A stretch of 64,000 nt of DNA from Basidiobolus meristosporus CBS 931.73 (Eukaryota; Basidiobolomycota; Basidiobolomycetes; Basidiobolales; Basidiobolaceae), in NCBI GenBank assembly GCA_002104905.1, contig MCFE01000312.1:33429-97428 (forward strand), read 5' to 3'. This document shows, in pieces, positions 47,640-58,098 of this stretch (positions are counted from its first letter, which is position 1; every line of letters starts with the position of its first letter). A program made the translations under genes and the position numbers. The notes below the pieces were generated by a model. The model searched no databases, was not told where the DNA came from, and saw only the letters and a program-made list of their open reading frames with translations.

Positions 47640-50600
47640 TGCATTGAACATTATTCACCATTTGGTTTTACTCACTTTCATACATATGTTGCTAAAATAT
47701 AAAGCAAAGATGTGTGGCTCTCAGTCAAGTAGACAAACAAGAATCTCCGCAGAATAGCAAGTTGATCATAGTTATTGGGTAGATGAGAATGTGACAAATG
47801 CAGTACATTTGGTTGAAGACCAGCAAGTGGCCTTTAAAACTTCACCACCACCCATATCTGCAAGTAAGTTGTCAGCTCATACCAAAGCATTAATGAGGCA
47901 ATTAGGTGCAGTGGCTAATAGGATAGATGCTCTGGCACAGAGAAATCAGCAAGTAGTCCAGTAACAGGATTAGCAGATAATACAGGTAGAGCAATCAACT
48001 CCCCAGGTAGGCAAAGACAGTATCTTTGCTGTAAATAAGGAAATCAGGTAGCTCAATGTCACAGCCAAGAATGGAGCCATTTCCTGAAGGAACATCATAT
48101 ACTCTTTGAAGCACAATAACAGTGCCCAAAGATAACACCCACAGAAATACCTATCACAGCATGGGAGAGAGAAACCATGATGTTTATACCAAAGCCTAAG
48201 AATCCATAAACACTGAAGATCTGTGAAGCCATTGAGTGCAATAATGAAGCATGGAATGATATTCATGAGCCAGTGAGAAGTCTTGCATGCCATCACTTTA
48301 AGGTCAGCATACCATGGGACCATCAGGAACTTAAGGTTGAGCAGAATGTGCTCAATTTGTTGTGTGAGAATTATCCTGGATTCAAGCAAGCAAATGAATT
48401 TTGGGTTGCATTGGTATGTTAAGAGGTTATAGCAGAAACTATCAAAGGCAAAAGAACAAGGGTGCAATGGCTAAGAACTAGCAGCTCCCTCTAGAGCCTG
48501 TTACAAGCGCGGCCAAAAGCTCTTAACAAGCATCAAAAAGAAGTCATGTAGCTGGAATAGTGCCAACAAGGGACAAGCAGGCAGATACAGAGGCCCCAGC
48601 ACTACACTTATCAAGGAAAAAGTATATTTCCACTTAAGAAGCATTCAGTCAAAGTAGCAGTAGAGGACCTAGCAGTGATTAAACCAGTGGCTGCCTCAGG
48701 AGCCTGATGCAACTAGGGCTAAGAGCTCAAAACAAGCAGATAGAAACATTATAGTGGGGTCACAGTGACACCCATTGACAGATGTGCTCATTCCCATATT
48801 TTCTACTTCCCTATTTCTCTACTACACTTCTTTTAGTTTTATCCCATTTGTCTACACTTGATCAGTACTATTCCATAAGCCAGCTGACTATCACACCTGC
48901 TTACCATATTGCATAGGTATCCCTCACTTTATGTAAGATTACTCTCTGTAAGTGCTTCTATATCAGGGAAGCACCCACCCCAGTACCTGTGACATATGTT
49001 CAAGCTGTGTCACCATCCCTACCACTTCTATATCATATAGGGTATCCCTGTGTTACACAGGTTTAAAGTACTGATTCCTGATTGGTTGAATATGCTGTGC
49101 CTCTTAGAACCTTCTGGCATCTACTTAGAATACACTTAGCTCATTCTGATGTCATTAAGATTTCTATTGATCTCCAGAACCTTTGAGAACACCATGATTT
49201 GTAATCACTTAGCCAGTGAGAAAAGTATATAAAGGAGGCAATCCCTCAACAATAAATCTTCATCCCTTTTATCAATATACTGTCTTGTTGATTAGTGTGA
49301 TCACTGCTACCTGCTGCTACCTGAATTTCCAGCCCCAGACCACAGGACACTCCCAGGAAACTGTGCTGACAGCCTACTGACCTTGGAGGCACTACTTGTG
49401 AGGAATACTCAGAGTAGGTATCTTTTATTATATTAGATTCTTTCCCAAGCTTGTTCTTGTACAGGCAAAGATACTTCTCTGTCTTTGTAACTATTGACCA
49501 TGGCTGCATTCTTATCAAGTCCCTGCTGGTGGAGTTTACAGTTGTTTTGACTTTAGAAGCCTTAGTACACTGTCATATCAAAGGATGTTGAGCGCAGCAC
49601 ATACTATTGTTAAGACACCAACTAAGTTGGGAATTGTAGCTCAATAGTTTTCCCTTGACAAGCTTGTGGCTTTATTCCCCTTCAATTAAGTATAGAGACA
49701 AAATCCAAGTATTCCTAGCAAGGTTTTGCCATAGGTGATTGCACCCAGTGAACACCCCACATACAAAACACTTGAGAAGTGCTGGATGTATCACTCCCTA
49801 GGACATATACACCACCACAATGTCAGGTTTCCAGTAGAGTGCCTGCAAGGGACAAGCAGGCCAGAACACAATCACCTGAACAGTATTTGCCAATGAGAAA
49901 ACACAGGTCAATACAGGAAGCACTCAGACAAAGTAGCAATGTTGGACCTGGCAGTTACAAAGGAAAAGGTAAAGGGAAAAAGTTCTGTCCAAGCCAGAGA
50001 CATGGAAACACAAGAAAAGAGCTGCAGCTGTTGCCAGTTGATTCAATAAGTCCAGAACAGACTGTTCCCCAGCATAGCCAAGAAGAATTACCAACAAGAA
50101 AACAGTGTTTTCACAACAGTTGGAAGTGCAGCAAGTTGAGCTACATTCCAGTTAGGTGAATGAGTTTGCAGGGAAAAGCAATTTGTCAACTACTGCCTCC
50201 ACATCATGCATTATATACAGAGTGGAGATCCCACTCACAAACAAAGCAATAACAACAAGAATTTAAATGACTATTGCAATGCCCTGAGTGAAATTTTGGA
50301 GCATTAAAAGCTACTCCAAGAGGTTGCTGCACCTCTTTAAGAGCAGTGCTCAAGAAAATGCACTTTAATATTGCTAGGACTTATTTTAAAGACTGATAGA
50401 TAGGGTTCTAGACCTTGCAGCTCTAGCTGCAGGCCAGGACATATGGGAACCAGTGAATGAACAGTGGCATAAAGTGGTTGAGTTCCAGCCAAAGTCATAG
50501 AAACAGAGCATTACAGCAGAAATACATATTGAGCAATGGATTTTAATGGAGTTACTTGTTGAATGTGGGGTTTAGCTCAATATTAGTGTAGGGTATAGGG

Positions 50601-50700
50601 ACTTGTATAGGTCAATACAATTGGCAATTGAGGTACAACTTAATATTCAATGGAAATAAATTGATTTGCATGTCTGAAATGTATGAGATATGGTTGAATC
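47640..50700 (+). pseudogene. K gene of D6 (split by LTR-G)
   Basis: 47640-48749 carries the N-terminal blocks (SAHTKALMRQLGAVANRIDAL; KICEAIECNNEA; IPWDHQELKVEQNVLNL) and the first repeat. After the LTR-G, 49820-50700 carries the second repeat (VPARDKQART…QEAL…GPGSYKGKGKGKK) and the C-terminal domain. It is divergent from the D6 transposase. Stops are present. Same unknown protein as in D4. Confidence 0.6.
48750..49819 (+). repeat. LTR-G in the D6 K gene (forward copy of an inverted pair)
   Basis: 1070 bp, TATAGTGGGGTCACAG … ACACCACCACA. The only forward-oriented copy. TATATAAAGGAGG at about 49227 is the likely LTR promoter. Flanks ACAT/ATGT look like a decayed 4-bp duplication. An antisense 90-codon ORF (49518-49246) is identical in protein to that of the copy at 50990. 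Confidence 0.8.
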
Positions 50701-50989
50701 AAAAAGTACTGAGTGTGAAAGAGAGGCAATAGCCAATCAATATGCACAAACATAGAAGGTAATTGTGTGTCTGGGAGCAGATAGTGAGAGTATTGGGAGT
50801 CAACCAATCAAAAGCCACTAATGTATTGTTATGATGCAAACTTTTGACCAAGTTTTTTGTGAATCTGCCGTACATTTGTTTCTTGATGGCCTTTGCACAA
50901 TGTTCTGGTGGGATCAATACCTCTTAATTATGGAGCTTTAAACTTGTGACAGCCTTTTGGCACAATCATTGCAATAGTTTTCATAGTGC

Positions 50990-52040
50990 TGTGATGGTGT
51001 GTAAGTCCTAGGGAGTGATACATCCAACACTTATCAAGTGTTTTGTGTGTGGGGTGTTCACTGGGTGCAATCACCTATGGCAAAACCTTGCTAGGAATAC
51101 TTGGATTTTGTCTCTATACTTAATTGAAGGGGAATAAAGCCACAAGCTTGTCAAGGGAAAACTATTGAGCTACAATTCCCAACTTAGTTGGTGTCTTAAC
51201 AATAGTATGTGCTGGGCTCAACATCCTTTGATATGACAGTGTACTAAGGCTTCTAAAGTCAAAACAACTGTAAACTCCACCAGCAGGGACTTGATAAGAA
51301 TGCAGCCATGGTCAATAGTTACAAAGACAGAGAAGTATCTTTGCCTGTACAAGAACAAGCTTGGGAAAGAATCTAATATAATAAAAGATACCTACTCTGA
51401 GTATTCCTCACAAGTAGTGCCTCCAAGGTCAGTAGGCTGTCAGCACAGTTTCCTGGGAGTGTCCTGTGGTCTGGGGCTGGAAATTCAGGTAGCAGCAGGT
51501 AGCAGTGATCACACTAATCAACAAGACAGTATATTGATAAAAGGGATGAAGATTTATTGTTGAGGGATTGCCTCCCTTATATACTTTTCTCACTGGCTAA
51601 GTGATCACTAATCATGATGTTCCAGAAGATTCCAGAAATCAATAGAAGTCTTAATGACATCAGTATGAGCTAAGAGTATTCTAAGTAGGTGCCAGAAGGG
51701 TTGAAGAGGCACAGCACATCCAACCAATCAGGAATCAGATCTCTGAAACCTGTGTAACATAGGGATACCACCTATGGTATGGAAATGGTAGGGATGGTGA
51801 CACAGGCTGACTATGTGTTGTGGGTACTGGTGCAGGTACTTGCCTGGTTTAGATGAATATAGTGAAGGATAACTTAAGCAATAAGGTCAGCAGGTGTGAT
51901 AGTCAGCTGGCTTATGGGATAGTACTGATCAGGTGTAGACAAATGGGACAAAACTAAAAGAAGAGTAGTAGAGAAATAAGCAAGTAGAAAATATGGGAAT
52001 GAGCACATTTGTCAGTGGGTGTCACTGTGATCCCACTATA
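50990..52040 (-). repeat. LTR-G (reverse copy of an inverted pair)
   Basis: 1051 bp, TGTGATGGTGTGTAAG … GATCCCACTATA. It sits at the right edge of D6, with flanks GTGC/GCAC. It is near-identical to 48750-49819 over the inner half but clearly diverged over the outer U3. Confidence 0.8.
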
Positions 52041-52400
52041 GCACCAAGCACACCTATAAGGGGGACTAGAGTTCAGCAGAGAGATAGAATGTATTGGCTA
52101 AATACCAAATAGTACTTTGCAGGTATTCAATAGGTATTGATGCCAAAAGCAGTGGCAACCAAGCATATGTTTGCAAGATGTGTATATACCAGCAATACAA
52201 GGTATATGGCAACTTTGCAAGTATTACACTGTAAAGCTGTATAGTTGGGGTGATAGAAGTGTGCAGCAGGTGTGTGCATACATAGTGGTTAGTAAGCAGT
52301 AGCCATAATTTTTTTGACTTGATTATATGCTGAATACCCAAGGTAGTTATGGGTAAGCAAATGAAGAGAGGTGTTTTTACCAAAGTCAAGGGAAAAGAAT
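52041..52400 (+). pseudogene. Tnp2 transposase C-terminal fragment
   Basis: The plus strand resumes the segment aligned with 56650-56990 (GGGGGACTAGAGTTCAGCAG, ATGTTTGCAAGATGTGTA, then GGGTAAGCAAATG). It fits as the continuation of the transposase cut at 36239. Confidence 0.5.
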
Positions 52401-52599
52401 GTTACAGTGGAAATACTTATTGGATGGTGATTTTAGTGGAGATGTGTTGCACCTAACCTATTTGAGGAGGTCTAGATGTGTGAGTTAGGAGAACTCAGCT
52501 ACTGCATAGGTATAAGGTTCTCTACTGACAGAAGTACCCAGACTAACACCCTAAGCTAGTCCAATTAAATTTGAGATATATCTAAAAAGGACTAAATGG

Positions 52600-52850
52600 A
52601 TGATTGTAAACTAGCAGCTCCCCCAAAGGATTCTATCCTTAACTTTGTCAACACACAATAAAATCAAGAGAGGTGGGTGAGATCTAAATGCCTAGAATTC
52701 TCTTACCAATCTATAGTCAGCAGTCTATTGTATATCACACTTGGAACACCTCCACTTATCTCATGCTCAGTGGGAGCTGACAGTCAGCATATTCAGAGCT
52801 ATGAGTCTAATTACATTGCAGCATTTATTGCATATTTAAATATTTATAAG
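52600..52850 (+). pseudogene. Copia RNase H fragment
   Basis: A plus-strand frame reads EFSYQSIVSSLLYITLGTPP … SVGADSQHIQSYESNYIAA. This is the YQSLVGSLLY..TRPDI..AV..LSQ..Q....H..A segment found after the reverse transcriptase in copia elements. It ends at an inverted LTR-B. Confidence 0.6.
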
Positions 52851-53110
52851 TGCTGTGAGAGTCTAAGAGATATTGGAAGTGATTGGGAGCACAAGTGGAC
52901 TTGGTAGCTCTTGCTTAATGGTATATTCAATGTAGCAGTAGTATTCTTGCTTTACATGGTTTTGGCATTACAAGCATGTAGAATATAATTAGGAAGAGCT
53001 CAACAGCATATTTGCATGGAGTGGAGCTCTTTGACAACATTGATAGCTTTTATGGTTGGGGTACCTGATGTTCTGGTGAAAATATTCCATGTAAATCCTG
53101 ACATGGAATT
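52851..53110 (-). repeat. LTR-B fragment, reverse
   Basis: Starts TGCTGTGAGAGTCTAAG and includes GGTACCTGATGTTCTGG and TCCTGACATGGAATT, the complement of LTR-B landmarks. It stops at the copia reverse-transcriptase sequence, lacking the outer end. Confidence 0.65.
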
Positions 53111-54567
53111 TAATCAGGTTTCAGTGTAGTCCATTCCTTTTGACTTAGAGTACCCTTTATCCATAAGACCTGCTTTTTATCCTTCAATCATGCCTTTTGC
53201 CTTCCACTTTGTCTCAAAGACCCATTTGTATCCAATGGACTTTTACTTGGATGGTGACTTGACCAGGTCCCATGTTTGATATCCATCAGGACCTGATACT
53301 CCTCAGTTGCTGCAGCTCTGCAAAATCTTGTCAGAGAGCTATTTAGGACCTCTTCTACAATCAGGGCTCATCTATATAGACAAAATAGGTGTGGGCTAAA
53401 TGTGCACACTTGTTCATATAGTATCTTGGGGTATTTCTGAGCCTGTTGGATCTCCAGCCTTGTGTTGCTGTAGTGCTCACCTCTGGGATATTCCTGGGCA
53501 CTAACCTGTACGGAACTGTAGCCGTAGAGTCCTCTGGAATGAGAAGGCTTTCATTGTTTTGCTCTGGGTCAGTCCTGACTTTTGGCAGACTTGAGATCAG
53601 ATTTTGCTCATCATCTAATGTCATTTTTTGTTCAAGTTTTGAGTTTTCACAAAGCAACTCATACCTAGACTTGAACAGCTTCTCTACTTTGGCATTGTAG
53701 AGTTGGTGAGCTTTACTCTCATAGCAGCTGCCCAAAATAACATTTCACCCTTTTTTGGCTTAAATTTTATCTAATTTCCAGGCAGATTCCTGGCATATGC
53801 TTTGCACTCCAATATTCTTGGATGCTCTGCACTTAGTGCATACTGATACCATGCCTCAAGTGCAGTAGAATCACTATGCATTCAATTATAAGTCCAACCT
53901 TGAAGGTACATGACTGTGGCAATTGGTTACTCTCAAAACTCATAGGATAATTTTTCATTATGGATCATGAGCCCTGCCATATCAATAAGTGATTTGTTTT
54001 CAGATTCTACCACTCCATTTTGTCATGGGGGGTATGGTACAGTAGGCTCTTGCTTTGTCTCATGAGCCTTGCAGAAGTGGATGAATAGTTTTGAGGTATA
54101 TTTCCACCATTACTGCACATATTTTCTTGGTTTTTCACTGGTTATTTGTTTCACCATGACTATAAGCTCCCTGCACTTACACAGGGCTTCTTTCTTGCTT
54201 TTCATGAAGTATACCCATGTATATGTTGCATAATCATCCTACCTTTGAACAGAGTTTGTATATGTCCACTAAGATTTGAGTAAATTAGATCTGCTTAAAG
54301 CTTAATTTTAACTGACCCAAAGCTCTTGAGCAGCTGCCTGGCTTGTTTCTCATATGTGTACAATTCAAAGAACTTCAAATTAGCTTGGGTATAGGTCCTT
54401 ACTCTGGAAATTACCCAATCTTTGATCATTTTGCCTTGCTTACAAATAGTAGGTCCATTACCATTGCTGGTACTTATGTACTTCTGTAAATGCAAGTGTG
54501 AGGCTTTCTTCACTGCCCTGAGGCTTACTTTGATAGTACCTTCTCCAACTGCATCAGTTGTACTTTA
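53111..54567 (-). pseudogene. Copia B-like gag-pol relic (protease to RT start)
   Basis: Minus-strand blocks, 3' to 5' on this strand: the reverse-transcriptase start (GYKWVFETKWKAKG, KGYSKSKGMDY) near 53120-53240; the region after integrase (53735-53361, ending YMNKCAHLAHTYFVYIDEP as in copia B); integrase scraps; and TYEKQARQLLKSF plus protease-proximal HLHLQKYIST at 54513-54295. The rest of its gag lies beyond the D2 insertion at 57447-57693. Confidence 0.7.
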
Positions 54568-54915
54568 CACTATGAAGAACTATTGTAATGATTCCATCAA
54601 AAGGTCATCACCAGGGCAAAGTCCTGTGACTAAGAGGTACTGATCCCATCAGGACACTGTTCAGAGACCATTGAAAAATAACGGCACCCCAGATTTCACA
54701 AAAAACCTAGTCAAAGGTTTTCATCACAACTATGCATAAGTGGGTTTTGATTGGCCTCCTGCCAATTTGCTCACTTTCTGATACCAAACACTTTCTCACC
54801 TCTTACATTTGTGTACACTCATTGGCTATTGCCCGTTTTTTGCACTTCTTATCTCCTGACTCAACTGTTTCTCTTACTTTTTATGCCTACATATTGATTT
54901 ATTTCCATTAGAACT

Positions 54916-55653
54916 TCAACTGTACCTCAATTGCCAATTGTATTGACCTTTACAAGCAATATTCAAGTGTGTTTTCTTGAGCACTACTCTTGAAGAAGTG
55001 CTGCAACCTCTTGGTATGCCTATTAATGTTCCTAAAGTCCACAGAAGGCACTGTGCTAGTCTTTTGAGCTCTTGACATTGTAGCCTTGTCTGTTGGTGGG
55101 ATCTCCACTCTGTCAACAATGGAGGATGTTGAGGCAATGGTAGAGAAATTGCCTTTTTCTGCAAGCTCATCTACCTTGCTGGAGTGTAGCTCAACAGGCT
55201 GCGCTTCCAACTCTTGTGAAAACAGCTGTTTTCTTGTTGGTAACTCTTCTTGGCTATAATGGGACTCAGTCTGTTCCAGGCTTGTGGCATTAATTGGCAA
55301 GAACTGCAGTTTTTTTGCATGCCTCCCTGTCTCAGGCTTTGGTAGACATTTTTCTCTTTACCTTTTCCTTTATCACTGCCAGGTCTCTCACTCCTATTTT
55401 GTCCAAGGGCTTCGTGTAATAAACTACATTTTCTCCATGATATAATCTGCTCTGAGGCATCTGTTTTGTCCTGCTTGTCTCTTGCAGGCACTCTCCTGGC
55501 AGCCTGATGTTTCTTTTCTGCTTGTTTTGAGCTCTCAACTGTAGTTATTGCTGTTGAATGTGTGAGATCCAGGTGACTCACTCCATAACTCACACACATT
55601 ATTATTACCCAAACACCAGCACTAACAACATCATCTTCCTGCAGATAGAACAT
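54916..55653 (-). pseudogene. K gene fragment of D2
   Basis: Two overlapping frames carry AARRVPARDKQDKTDASEQ, PGSDKGKGKEK, and then the ELPTRKQLF…QPVELHSSKVDE block. The frame finally gives VEIPPTDKATMSRAQKTS and LQHFFKSSAQENT, where it runs out. The first 35 or so residues of the upper frame are antisense to transposase sequence and are not K. Confidence 0.55.
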
Positions 55654-57000
55654 TCAGAAGTAAGCCTGCAATTGCAGCAAAGCTGGCAGGCTATAAGCCA
55701 TTGGCTAGAACATGGATTCAATTGGAAACCAGAGATACTTAAGATTGAGGGTATCTGTTAGAGCAAAAGCTTACCATTGGGAGCAATGCATTTGCTTTTC
55801 AACAACATCCCTATACTGATGACCAAGTTGTACATAGGGCATTTCAAGCTAAATGAGCCCATAGAGATACCAGAGAAATTTGAAAGAATTGGCAAGATAT
55901 TAGAGAGTATCTGCTACCCCAAGTACTTCTCACAGGCTCCAATCAATATTCACATGCACAGGTGACAATACAAATGTAAAGACTGGATGAACTGGATATG
56001 TATTTATACAAGTGGCATTCTGAAGCCATTCCTACCAAGAGAACATTGGAAGCACTGGGAGTCATATGTGAGCATTTTAGTAATATTTTTCTGGAAGTGG
56101 ATATCCAATGCCAACTTGATGCATCTATAGCTGTTGTGTAAGGAGTTTGTGACAGGATTTGAGTGGCTATATTACAAACGGAAAGCTGAACATGTAGATC
56201 TCTGCCACTACTGTATCCATTCCCTACACCATCTTGCATGGTCTGTGGAGAAATTTGGGCCTTGATTCTCCTTTTGGGAGTTTCCCATGGAGCAGATGTG
56301 TGGGGAGACAGGAAGATGAGTCAAGTTGCAGATACTACCATATCCCAATCTCATCAATAATATTTCCTTCAAGTCTATAATGGATGTGATGAGCTGGCAC
56401 ATGGAGGACAGCCAGGAAGAGTTGGAAAATACTGAGGACAGATGTGCCCAAGGAGACACCTATGCCTATGGCATTAAGAAGCTAAGCAGCCCCAATACAT
56501 GGGTAATCAGTTAAGTAATGCAAAGTTGCGTTGGGTACAATAAGCAACTAATATCTATTATTAAAACTCTACCAAGGTATGCCAGATTTCTTTTGGTCAC
56601 AAGCCAACTTCTACACCATTCAGTATGGAATTCACACAAACAAGTGCCAGAGTGAATCCATAAGGGGGACTAGAATCCAGCAGGGAGAAGGAATATATTG
56701 GCTAAATACCTAGAAGTTCTTTGCAGCTATTCACAAGGTATTCATGGCAGAAGTGGCAACAACCAAGCATATGTTTGCAAGATGTATATGTTACCAGCAG
56801 TACAAGGTAAATGGCAACTTTGCAAGTATCACACTAAAAAACCATAAAGTTGAGGTGATGGAAGTATGTCAATTGCAGCAGGTGTGCATATTTGTAGAGG
56901 TTAGTAAGCAGGAGGCCATAGTTTTTCTTGATTCAAACTATATGTGGAATACCCAATGTGACATTGGGTAAGCAACTAAAAAGGGGTTATTCTACAGTGG
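55560..57000 (+). pseudogene. Tnp2 transposase C-terminal part of D2
   Basis: The best-preserved copy of this half: HTHYYYPNTSTNNI; PLGAMHLLFNNIPILMTK; FERIGKILESICYPKYFSQ; QYKCKDWMNWICIYTSGI; a LCHYCIHSLHHLAW segment; PYPNLINNISFKSIMDVMSW; YAYGIKKLSSPNTWVIS; and, in another frame, AEVATTKHMFARCICYQQY to SNYMWNTQ. The KCKDWMNW block and the order match Tnp2-type transposases. At least eight stops. Confidence 0.7.
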
Positions 57001-57446
57001 AATATATGAATTGCACAAGGGGAGGCAGAAAAAGGAAATACAATTTGGTAAATTGGTATAGTAGCATCATACAGAACTAGCTGTAAGCCACCATACAGCT
57101 GTTATAATGCCATTAAAGTCTTGCTGTAAGGCCATTGAAATACCATCAAGTTTTTGCCATATAAAGTAATTGGATGTCCTGGCAAGTTGGATCCATTTAA
57201 AATAGTTGTAGAGTGCAATAAGACTGCATCAATGCATGCAATTATTGTCACAGCACCAATAAATCTTGTCAAGTTTTATAACTTTATTTGGCAGTAATAT
57301 TAGCAAAACATCATCATGATCTTTTCATAAGATTATTTAGAGGGTCACTAATTCCTAGCTGCTGGTATTATGGCAGTCTCTAAATGGGACCCTGACTGCT
57401 GATCTGGATTTGATCCACCCATGAGACCAAATTATTTTTCATAGGG

Positions 57447-57693
57447 ATAGATTTTCATCCATGAAAACCTTCTAAATTGCAATATCTGGATATGGTGTAA
57501 AAGTTCCTATTGGTGAGTGATGTTCTGAGATGCTCATGTGTCAGTATACCATGTCTCTGAGTTGCTCTTTGTGTGATATTTAGTGTGAATATCAATTATC
57601 CAACTTCATGTATTGCAGCATCTTTGTATTCCGGCTTTTTTTTGCTGGTTATCTCTCTTTTTGAGACACTTGTCCATTTTTGTCCATTGCTTT
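57447..57693 (-). pseudogene. Copia B-like relic, protease and knuckle region
   Basis: The minus strand reads a knuckle-proximal basic stretch (KERDNQQKKAGIQR) and then a protease remnant around DMVY…S.SEHHSPIGTF, ending KVFMDENL. It joins 54567 once D2 is removed, and is cut at 57693 by the LTR of copia A. Confidence 0.6.
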
Positions 57694-58062
57694 TGTTGAA
57701 ATATTGGATCATGTGGTATCATTCAGCAGCTAAAAATTTACTTAACAATTCTAGACTAGTCTTAGTCACTGTAGGACTAATTTACTGCCTTAACTTTGCC
57801 ACTTTCTCCAGATATATGAACTTATGATTATTCCCCTATAGTCAAGATCAAATTAGCACTATTACCAAACATTATATACTAACCCTGAAACTGTTACACA
57901 ATGCTCCTGAATATTGAGAAGCCCTCCCTACTTAGTGTTGCAGCTGTATTACTTCTACAAAGGTATAAATACTGAGCTTCTTCATGAATAAACAACAGTT
58001 CAACTATTATCACTATTTCTTGATAAGTTCCTTATATCCAAATCACTTCTTAAATTGCAACA
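57694..58062 (+). repeat. Copia A 5' LTR
   Basis: 369 bp, TGTTGAAATATTGGATC … TAAATTGCAACA. GGTATAAATACTGAGC at about 57960 is the likely promoter. The primer site follows directly. Confidence 0.9.
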
Positions 58063-58075
58063 GGTTATGAGCCCC
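58063..58075 (+). promoter_or_regulatory. Copia A primer binding site (half-tRNA-iMet type)
   Basis: GGTTATGAGCCCC is complementary to GGGGCTCATAACC, the anticodon stem-loop (CAU) of initiator tRNA-Met, not to the tRNA 3' end. Drosophila copia is known to use such an internally cut tRNA-iMet as primer. Confidence 0.8.
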
Positions 58076-58098
58076 AATTGCCTTAATCTATTCTAAAG

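Larger units (their letters stand above)
36240..50986. mobile_element. D6: D-family transposon carrying four nested insertions
   Basis: The left end is degenerate (CACTTCAAGAAAAGGGTTGGTCC); the right end is CAATAGTTTTCATAG. Once the inserts are removed, a minus-strand Tnp2 gene (36240-36620, 42890-44562, 46386-47560) faces away from a plus-strand K gene (47640-48749, 49820-50700). The inserts are gypsy-J (36621-42884), LTR-G (44563-46381, itself holding LTR-I and LTR-A) and LTR-G (48750-49819). D6 lies between two halves of another transposase C-terminus. Confidence 0.65.
54568..57446. mobile_element. D2: short D-family transposon inside a copia relic
   Basis: The left end CACTATGAAGAACTATTG and right end CAAATTATTTTTCATAGGG are inverted relatives. 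Flanks TTA/ATA give an imperfect 3-bp duplication. It holds a minus-strand K 3' part (55653-54916) and a plus-strand Tnp2 C-terminal part (about 55560-57000). The central halves of both genes are deleted. It interrupts the protease region of a minus-strand copia B-like element. Confidence 0.7.

Noticed and set aside
48750-52040. A single DNA transposon with 1-kb terminal inverted repeats
   Set aside because: Each end alone is a complete G repeat (TG..CA, own flanks, solo copies elsewhere), and the sequence between them is the 3' half of the D6 K gene, whose 5' half lies outside.
55543-55653. N-terminus of the 160-residue minus-strand ORF as part of K
   Set aside because: It is antisense to the HTHYYYPNTS transposase block (compare the same antisense ORF at 33366-33118), so it is a shadow joined at the D2 deletion point.
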